From Pseudomonadota bacterium (GTDB lineage: Bacteria; Pseudomonadota; Alphaproteobacteria; Rhodobacterales; Rhodobacteraceae): a stretch of 44,831 bases of DNA. Positions 40,165 through 44,831 of the stretch are shown here, in pieces (the stretch's first letter is position 1; each line of letters opens with the position of its first letter). The DNA is taken from the NCBI GenBank assembly GCA_021779835.1, contig JAJXZX010000026.1:1-44831 (forward strand), in the 5' to 3' direction. The position numbers were made by a program, and so were the translations under genes. The notes beneath the pieces were generated by a model. That model had not been told where the DNA came from. It made no database searches and saw only the letters and a program-made list of their open reading frames with translations.

Positions 40165-40659
40165 TCAGAAATCATGGGTGTAGAGTTCGGACGACGTGAA
40201 CCGTTCGTTGAACTCAAGATGGATGGTCCGGGCGCGGGCATCGATGCAGAATTCGCCATAGGCGCCATCATTGTCCTGCCAGCCGGAATGCGTATCGGAG
40301 AGGAGGTCATAGACCAGCTCTTCGACGGCGGCCTCAACGGTCAGACGGCGCTCGGTGGGTGCCCCGCTCTGCCAGTCGATGCCAGCAAAGATGATTTCAG
40401 CGGCGGGCAGCGTGATGCTCTGGTCAGTATCACTCCGGGCATCGATGCTTTCGATCTGCCCGCTGTCGCCCGAGCCATCGAAGCTGACCAAAACATGCGC
40501 GATGCCGACAAGGCGCAGCCCGTCGAACAGCACCTCCTTGTTCCGGGCGTGCAGCGCCACCTCGGCAGCGTCACGCGCGGCTTGGTCGGCCAGAATGCGG
40601 GCCAGTTCGGACGAGATTTCAGGGGCCGGCGCAGCACGGCCGGGAAGATGGATGGTCAT
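40165..40659 (-). CDS. DUF6878-like protein
   Basis: A 164-residue protein starting at ATG 40659. It shows KEVLFDGLRLVGIAHVLVSF, then DGSGDSGQIE, RRLTVEAAVEELVYDLLSDT, HSGWQDNDGAYGEFCIDARA and RTIHLEFNERF. The GSGDSGQIE and GWQDNDGAYGEF segments are characteristic of the family I know as DUF6878. Function unknown. Its transcript carries leader element copy C (40705-40758), 46 bases upstream. Confidence 0.75.
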   Translation of the reverse strand: MTIHLPGRAAPAPEISSELARILADQAARDAAEVALHARNKEVLFDGLRLVGIAHVLVSFDGSGDSGQIESIDARSDTDQSITLPAAEIIFAGIDWQSGAPTERRLTVEAAVEELVYDLLSDTHSGWQDNDGAYGEFCIDARARTIHLEFNERFTSSELYTHDF

Positions 40660-40704
40660 TTCGGGATCTCCGGGGAGAGCGAGTTACAGACGAGTCCGCC
40701 GCCG

Positions 40705-40758
40705 CTCTCTCTGTCTCAGCGGGCTCGCCCTGCCCGCTCCCCCCTCGACCTCTCCCTT
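40705..40758 (-). promoter_or_regulatory. Purine-rich leader element, copy C (DUF6878-like gene)
   Basis: Minus strand: AAGGGAGAG (40758-40750), 38 bases with a GCGGGC-GCCCGC hairpin, then GAGAGAG (within 40712-40705). Further hairpins (CCGAACC/GGTTCGG and GGGCGC/GCGCCC) fill 40765-40820. Confidence 0.68.
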
Positions 40759-40842
40759 GCCGAACCCTTCGGTTCGGTGCCTTTTCCCCGGACGAGGGCG
40801 CTGATGAAGCGCCCCGGATGGGGGGTGAGGCGCTTGCGCGCC

Positions 40843-41007
40843 TCACTGCCAGGGGTCGATTTCAAGGGCGACGAGGGTCTCGTCGCCATCGTATTCATCG
40901 GACGGCATCGCTGCGTGGGTGCCATCCCCGGCCTGAAACACGACGATCGAGACCATCAGCGTGGCGGCGAGGGAGGCAGCGTATGCGGTGGCATCTTTGT
41001 AGGACAT
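40843..41007 (-). CDS. Small membrane-anchored peptide (54 aa)
   Basis: ATG 41007 has AGGAG upstream (AGGAGCCAACCCC). The N-terminus has a hydrophobic segment (AAYAASLAATLMVSIVVFQA region) that could be a signal anchor, followed by an acidic tail (PSDEYDGDETLVALEIDPWQ). No family recognised. Small size and isolation keep confidence moderate. Confidence 0.5.
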   Translation of the reverse strand: MSYKDATAYAASLAATLMVSIVVFQAGDGTHAAMPSDEYDGDETLVALEIDPWQ

Positions 41008-41599
41008 GGGGTTGGCTCCTGTCTTCTTGGGGGCGGAGGACCATCCCCCGCGCGACAGGCGCCCGAAGTGTCTGACCGGATCTGCAATCACCCTCGTGCG
41101 TTTGGCTCGTCCAAATCCGCGAGGGCGGCACGCTCGCGTAGCCGACCCCTCTGGGGTTGAGTGTCAAAGAGACGGATCAGACCAAGGACAGCGAATGGAA
41201 GCGGGGGATGGGGCTTTGACCCCAGACAGGCGCCCTGCCCCGTCACGGGATGCCCACCGCTCGCCAGCCGTGCCGCAACATTGGTCTCAAAGGATCGTCA
41301 TGTTCCAGACTGGGGTCTCACGAATTTCAATGCTGCCCATGAATACGAGGCGGGCCACGCGCCCGACCCGACCTCTGGCACCAGGCCGCAACGCGCCGAA
41401 CCTCGCGCTATCAGTCTCCTTCCGGCTGGATCAGCCGTCGCACAAGGGATCGTTGCCCGCATGGGGGGAGACTACCCAGCAGGCTCCAGTCGGACGACCA
41501 GAGCCCGGTCCCGGCTCTGCCGGGATGTGCCATAGTCTTCCCTGCCGCAGTTCTGCAGTCGATCGATGCGAAACCCACCTTGAAATCTCCGCACTTGAT
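41008..41599. other. Intergenic region without a gene; contains repeat copy
   Basis: I see no supportable gene in these 592 bases. The notable content is the conserved noncoding block at 41454-41525, which matches 30487-30562. The minus-strand promoter for the 54-residue gene should lie near its left end. Confidence 0.55.
41454..41525. repeat. Conserved noncoding block, copy 2
   Basis: Matches 30487-30562 over about 72 bases, including ATGGGGGGAGACT, GCAGGCTCCAGTC and CCCGGTCCCGG. The TCCCGGC/GCCGGGA stem (41509-41515 with 41519-41525) is kept with a shorter loop. Confidence 0.65.
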
Positions 41600-41629
41600 T
41601 GTCAGAAAAACATGAGCGACTTTCTGACA
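41600..41629 (+). promoter_or_regulatory. Inverted repeat operator upstream of AbiEi-like gene
   Basis: TGTCAGAAA (41600-41608) and TTTCTGACA (41621-41629) form a perfect 9-bp inverted repeat with a 12-base gap, ending one base before the start codon. AbiEi-type antitoxins are known to bind inverted repeats upstream of their own gene. Confidence 0.65.
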
Positions 41630-41630
41630 T

Positions 41631-42260
41631 ATGATGACGACGTCCGCCTCCGTTCCTGATCGGGTCATGAAGCGTGTTCGCGCAAGCGGACGCGGCAGCG
41701 TGTTCACGCCGCGCGACTTCCTCGACTTATCCGCCCGTGCTGCAGTTGATCAGGCTCTGTCACGTCTGGCAAAGGCAGGCCATCTCCGGCGGCTTGCGCG
41801 CGGGCTCTACGACTTCCCCAAGTTGCACCCTAAGCTCGGGGCCCTTACCCCCGCACCTGATGATGTGGCACAGGCTCTCGCCCGGGAAACCGGATCGCAC
41901 TTGCAGATCGATGGCGCACGCGCAGCGAATGCACTTGGCCTCTCGACGCAGGTCGCTGCACGAAGCTCCTGGCTGACGGATGGGCCATCCCGGCGCGTGG
42001 TTCTGGGTAAGCGCGTGGTCGATCTCCGCCATGCCTCGCCCAAGCATCTGATCGCGCCTGGCAGCCCGGCAGGAACCGTAGTTCAGGCGCTGCGCCATGT
42101 GGGCGTGTCCCGCGCGGCGGATGTGGCCCAAGCGGCGTCACGGACCCTTTCGGACGGCGACAAGAAGATCCTCAGCAAGAGCGCCCCTCAGGCGCCTGCT
42201 TGGATGCGCGCAACGCTCTTGTCGATCGCAGGCCTCGGAAATGGTGACAGCCTTAAATAG
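41631..42260 (+). CDS. AbiEi-like/DUF6088 antitoxin, apparently orphan
   Basis: A 209-residue protein. The N-terminal winged helix is RGSVFTPRDFLDLSARAAVD, then QALSRLAKAGHLRRLARGLY, then DFPK; the middle (HLQIDGARAANALGLSTQVA, then SWLTDGPSRRVVLGKRVVDL) follows the AbiEi/DUF6088 pattern. In AbiE systems this transcriptional repressor-antitoxin is followed by an AbiEii nucleotidyltransferase toxin. Here no nucleotidyltransferase follows; the next gene is DarT-like. It may be an orphan, or may control the DarTG operon 97 bases downstream. Confidence 0.8.
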   Translation: MMTTSASVPDRVMKRVRASGRGSVFTPRDFLDLSARAAVDQALSRLAKAGHLRRLARGLYDFPKLHPKLGALTPAPDDVAQALARETGSHLQIDGARAANALGLSTQVAARSSWLTDGPSRRVVLGKRVVDLRHASPKHLIAPGSPAGTVVQALRHVGVSRAADVAQAASRTLSDGDKKILSKSAPQAPAWMRATLLSIAGLGNGDSLK

Positions 42261-42357
42261 ACAAAACTGTATGCTTCCACAGAAGCGTTGCAATATACGA
42301 CAACGAGGACTTACAGACCAAAACTAACGACTTATCCGGAGAGTTCACCGCCTGACC

Positions 42358-42996
42358 ATGCCTGTTCCCGCCAACCCCAAAATCTATCACATCGTCCATG
42401 TCGACAACCTCGCCTCGATCATCGCGGCGGGCGGTTTGTTCTCGGACGCTGTGATGGCAGGGCGCCCCGGGGGGACGGTGATCGGGATGAGCAGGATCAA
42501 GGCGCGGCGCCTAAACGAGCTGAACCTGTCATGCCACCCCACCCTTCGCGTGGGGCAATGTGTGCCGTTCTATTTTTGTTCTCGATCTGTTATGCTGTTC
42601 ATGATCCACAAACGGAACGAAGAACTGGCCTACACGGGTGGCCAAGAGCCGATTGTGCACCTCGAGGTAGACATGCGTGCAACGATCGAATGGGCGGAAG
42701 CCAACAACAGGCGTTGGGCCTTCACCCTGTCGAACGCGGGCGCTTATTATTTCGAAGACCGGTCGGACGTTGCCCACCTTGGTGACATCAACTGGGATTC
42801 CGTACGTGCAAGGCAGTGGGCGGGTGCGGCGAAAGAAGGAAAGCAGGCCGAGTTTCTGATCGAGCATTCGTTTCCGTGGCATCTGGTCGAAAGGATCGGC
42901 GTTCATTCGCAACTGATCGTGCCTAGGGTCGCCGCAGCAATGCATGGGGCCGTGCATCGGCCGACGCTCGAAATCAGAAACGATTGGTACTACTAG
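42358..42996 (+). CDS. darT: DarT-like DNA ADP-ribosyltransferase toxin
   Basis: A 212-residue protein with DarT features: HIVHVDNLASIIAAGGL near the start, CVPFYFCSRSVMLFMI (residues 68-83), and the catalytic-type Glu165 in QAEFLIEHSFPW. DarT modifies thymidine bases of ssDNA with ADP-ribose and blocks replication; DarTG acts as an antiphage TA system. It is followed 11 bases later by a macrodomain antitoxin gene. Promoter elements should lie in 42261-42357, which is AT-richer than the surroundings. Confidence 0.9.
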   Translation: MPVPANPKIYHIVHVDNLASIIAAGGLFSDAVMAGRPGGTVIGMSRIKARRLNELNLSCHPTLRVGQCVPFYFCSRSVMLFMIHKRNEELAYTGGQEPIVHLEVDMRATIEWAEANNRRWAFTLSNAGAYYFEDRSDVAHLGDINWDSVRARQWAGAAKEGKQAEFLIEHSFPWHLVERIGVHSQLIVPRVAAAMHGAVHRPTLEIRNDWYY

Positions 42997-43007
42997 GGGG
43001 GATGGCG

Positions 43008-44042
43008 ATGATCAATTACACGACCGGCGATATCTTGAGGGCGGACGCAGAGGCGATCGTCAACACGGTCAATTGCGTCGGCATCATGGGGCGCGGGATC
43101 GCGCTGCAATTCAAGAACGCCTTCCCCGACAACTTCAAAGCCTACGAGGCTGCCTGCGGCCGCGAAGAAGTGCAGCCTGGCAAGATGTTCGTTTTCGAAA
43201 CCCGAACCCTGACCAATCCGAAGTTCATAATCAACTTCCCGACCAAGCGCCACTGGCGCGGCAAAAGCCGGATGGAAGACATCGACTCTGGCCTCAAGGC
43301 GCTGGTGGCCGAAATCCGCGAGCGCGGCATCCGATCGATCGCGATCCCTCCGCTGGGCAGCGGGCTAGGCGGCCTGGACTGGGCTGATGTGCGCCCAAGG
43401 ATCGAAGCAGCGCTGCGGGGTATCAACGATCTGGACGTGATCATCTACGAACCGAACAGCGCCCCTGTGAAGACTCAGTCGCGCGAGGTGCCGAGCATGA
43501 CCGCAGGGCGCGCGGCGCTGGTTGTGCTGATGCACCGGTATCTGGCCGGTCTGATGGACCCCTTTGTGACGCTGATCGAGGTGCAGAAACTGATGTACTT
43601 CATGCAGGAGGCGGGGGCTCCGTTGCGCTTGAACTACATCAAGCATCACTACGGGCCATATGCCGACAACCTGCGCCATGTGCTGACGAAGATCGAAGGT
43701 CATCTTGTGTCGGGGTATCACGACGGCGGTGACGCTCCCGACAAGCAATTGGAACTTGTCCCAGGGGCGGTAAAGGACGCCGAGGAGTTCTTGGCCGAAC
43801 ACGGGGACGAACTAAGCCGTTTCGATCGCGTGGGCAGCCTGGTTGAAGGCTTTGAGACTCCATTTGGCCTAGAGCTTCTTGCGACGGTGCATTGGGTGGC
43901 AACGCGCGAGAACGCTCGGTCGCCAGACGAAGCGGTTGCAAAGGTTTATGCTTGGAATGAACGCAAAAAGCGGTTCTCCGCCCGGCAAATCGACATCGCC
44001 TATAAGACTCTTGGAGCCAAAGGCTGGCTGACTGCTGCTTGA
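43008..44042 (+). CDS. darG: DarG-like macrodomain antitoxin
   Basis: A 344-residue protein; ATG 43008 fits the AGGGGGG spacing better than ATG 43002. The macrodomain occupies residues 1-155: MINYTTGDILRADAEAIVNT, then VNCVGIMGRGIALQFKNAFP and PPLGSGLGGLDW, all ADP-ribose-binding signatures. The C-terminal part (about 160-344) is a helical DarT-binding region (RAALVVLMHRYLAGLMDPFV, IEVQKLMYFMQEAGAPLRLN). DarG removes ADP-ribose from DNA and also captures DarT. Confidence 0.92.
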   Translation: MINYTTGDILRADAEAIVNTVNCVGIMGRGIALQFKNAFPDNFKAYEAACGREEVQPGKMFVFETRTLTNPKFIINFPTKRHWRGKSRMEDIDSGLKALVAEIRERGIRSIAIPPLGSGLGGLDWADVRPRIEAALRGINDLDVIIYEPNSAPVKTQSREVPSMTAGRAALVVLMHRYLAGLMDPFVTLIEVQKLMYFMQEAGAPLRLNYIKHHYGPYADNLRHVLTKIEGHLVSGYHDGGDAPDKQLELVPGAVKDAEEFLAEHGDELSRFDRVGSLVEGFETPFGLELLATVHWVATRENARSPDEAVAKVYAWNERKKRFSARQIDIAYKTLGAKGWLTAA

Positions 44043-44061
44043 ATTCCACTTCTCAAGCACG

Positions 44062-44089
44062 GTTACTGCGGAAAATATTCCGCAGTAAC
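44062..44089. terminator. Hairpin after darG
   Basis: GTTACTGCGGAA (44062-44073) and TTCCGCAGTAAC (44078-44089) form a perfect 12-bp stem with an AATA loop, 19 bases after the darG stop. No T-run follows, so termination is only likely. Confidence 0.6.
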
Positions 44090-44181
44090 TTCCGAACTTA
44101 TGCCAAGCAAGTGGGCACGGACTCTATGGCAATGTGCTGCTAGAATCTCAGCAATTCATATGCTGCAAACACAACGCTTCG

Positions 44182-44207
44182 GCCCCGGTCTTTCGACCGG
44201 GGCTTTT
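44182..44207 (+). terminator. Rho-independent terminator facing the darTG operon
   Basis: GCCCCGGTC (44182-44190) pairs with GACCGGGGC (44195-44203), followed by TTTT. The corresponding hairpin in copy A (34720-34742) has a mismatch and has lost the T-run. Confidence 0.8.
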
Positions 44208-44217
44208 GCCTTGGTGA

Positions 44218-44541
44218 TCAGTCGCCGCGGCGGGTGTTGGGGCGGGACCAGATGAGGCTGTAGCCCTCGCCGTCCTCGTCATCGAAGAGGTTGGCGTAGA
44301 TCGGGGCGGCGAAGCTCGGATCGTCCAGCTTCAGGCCCAGGTATTCGCGGCCCTCGTTCGATTTCTTCGTCCAGGCGGCGCCGATCTCGGCGCGGCCGAC
44401 CAGGACCCGGTGGGAGGGCGCGTTCTCGCCCGAAGCCCGCAGGTCGGGGACGAGGCGCACGCCCTTGGCCTGCAGGCTGAGGGTAAAGATTTCGCCGGTG
44501 TATTCGGTGCCGGTCTTCTTGAAAGTGCCGATGGTCGCCAT
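44218..44541 (-). CDS. DUF736 family protein, copy B
   Basis: A 107-residue near-duplicate of the protein at 34756-35079, differing at a few C-terminal residues. ATG 44541; the upstream leader is repeated too. It converges on darG with a terminator between. The two copies differ by scattered, mostly silent changes, which points to an older duplication kept functional rather than an assembly artefact. Confidence 0.9.
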   Translation of the reverse strand: MATIGTFKKTGTEYTGEIFTLSLQAKGVRLVPDLRASGENAPSHRVLVGRAEIGAAWTKKSNEGREYLGLKLDDPSFAAPIYANLFDDEDGEGYSLIWSRPNTRRGD

Positions 44542-44696
44542 GTTTTTTCTCCGTTTTGCTCTGTTTCGGGCCCGCGTCCTTGCGGCCTCGATGGCGATCG
44601 ACAGCCCGGAGGCGACCGCTGGCGCACCCCCATCCTCCGGGGTCCCCGGCACGCCTGCGTGCTGGGGTGGGGCTGGGGGCTAGACAGCACAGGAGG

Positions 44697-44752
44697 AACT
44701 TTCTTGCCGCGCGAGGAATGGCGGTGCTTGCCACCGACAGGGGAAGAAAGTT
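44697..44752 (-). promoter_or_regulatory. Conserved hairpin upstream of DUF736 copy B
   Basis: The AACTTTCTT/AAGAAAGTT outer stem is identical to copy A. The inner stem CGGTG-CTTGC-CACCG keeps pairing with a changed loop. Confidence 0.5.
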
Positions 44753-44831
44753 GTGACGACGCTGTTGCGCCGAAGCGGTCGAGGCGAAGACGTCCTTCGG
44801 GCAGATCAGCCCATCACCAGAGGCCGTTGGA

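Larger units (their letters stand above)
44179..44831. repeat. Long direct repeat, copy B (continues past the window)
   Basis: Nearly identical to 34717-35328 and in the same orientation. It contains DUF736 copy B and its leader. A 30-50 base insertion relative to copy A lies near 44632-44680. Confidence 0.9.

Noticed and set aside
41631..42260. Complete AbiE system
   Set aside because: The required AbiEii nucleotidyltransferase gene is absent downstream.
1..44831. CRISPR arrays, tRNA or rRNA genes
   Set aside because: No regularly spaced direct repeats of 25-40 bp and no cloverleaf or rRNA-like sequence were noticed on either strand while reading.

Overview
The window is accessory DNA of about 62-65% GC from an alphaproteobacterium, most likely Rhodobacterales (Paracoccus/Rhodobacter-like). 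The host call is my inference from protein families: a VirC1/VirC2-like pair, the block of DUF736, DUF2493, toprim and strawberry-notch helicase-methyltransferase, and DUF6878/DUF6915/DUF7007-like proteins, all typical of plasmids and integrative elements in this group. No rRNA, tRNA, CRISPR array or core metabolic gene is visible.

Layout. (1) 1-4.6 kb: mobilisation end with the start of a relaxase, a MobC-like protein, a presumed oriT and divergent virC1/virC2-like genes, then a secreted protein, small unknown genes and a WGR protein. (2) 4.6-9.8 kb: a scrap zone with recombinase-in-trio remnants, a parB remnant and a frameshifted WGR gene, mixed with three toxin-antitoxin (TA) pairs (HigBA-like, Phd/PemK-like, ParDE) and an SRAP protein. 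(3) 9.9-19.1 kb: defence island with Xre-RES, a divergent two-gene ubiquitin-like operon (Ubl-E2 and JAB-E1), a fused restriction-methylation protein, a WGR protein and an HTH/PIN pair. (4) 19.2-23.7 kb: an intact IS21-family element that splits one gene, followed by IS3 and IS110 remnants. (5) 23.8-30.4 kb: element backbone (SLOG/DUF2493, toprim, 1437-residue methyltransferase-helicase). (6) 30.6-34.6 kb: a tightly overlapping operon of an unknown protein, a QueC-like enzyme, an Xre-ImmA/IrrE protein, a PIN nuclease and a small protein. (7) 34.7-41 kb: DUF736, ArdB/KlcA-type antirestriction and many small backbone genes. (8) 41.6-44.8 kb: an orphan AbiEi-like gene, DarT/DarG and a second DUF736 copy.

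How it fits together. Mobilisation genes move the element, antirestriction should help it enter new hosts, and eight TA-like modules would stabilise it. The strongest candidates for little-described biology are the Ubl-E2/JAB-E1 operon, which shares a promoter region with an Xre-RES module and whose E2-like protein has no cysteine, and the QueC-like/Xre-ImmA/PIN operon with twin operators.

Two nucleotide-level signals are not explained by genes. One is a purine-rich leader signature found four times upstream of separate backbone genes. The other is a pair of intergenic hairpin elements with compensatory base changes. Coordinates were counted by hand from the sequence, and no database search was possible.
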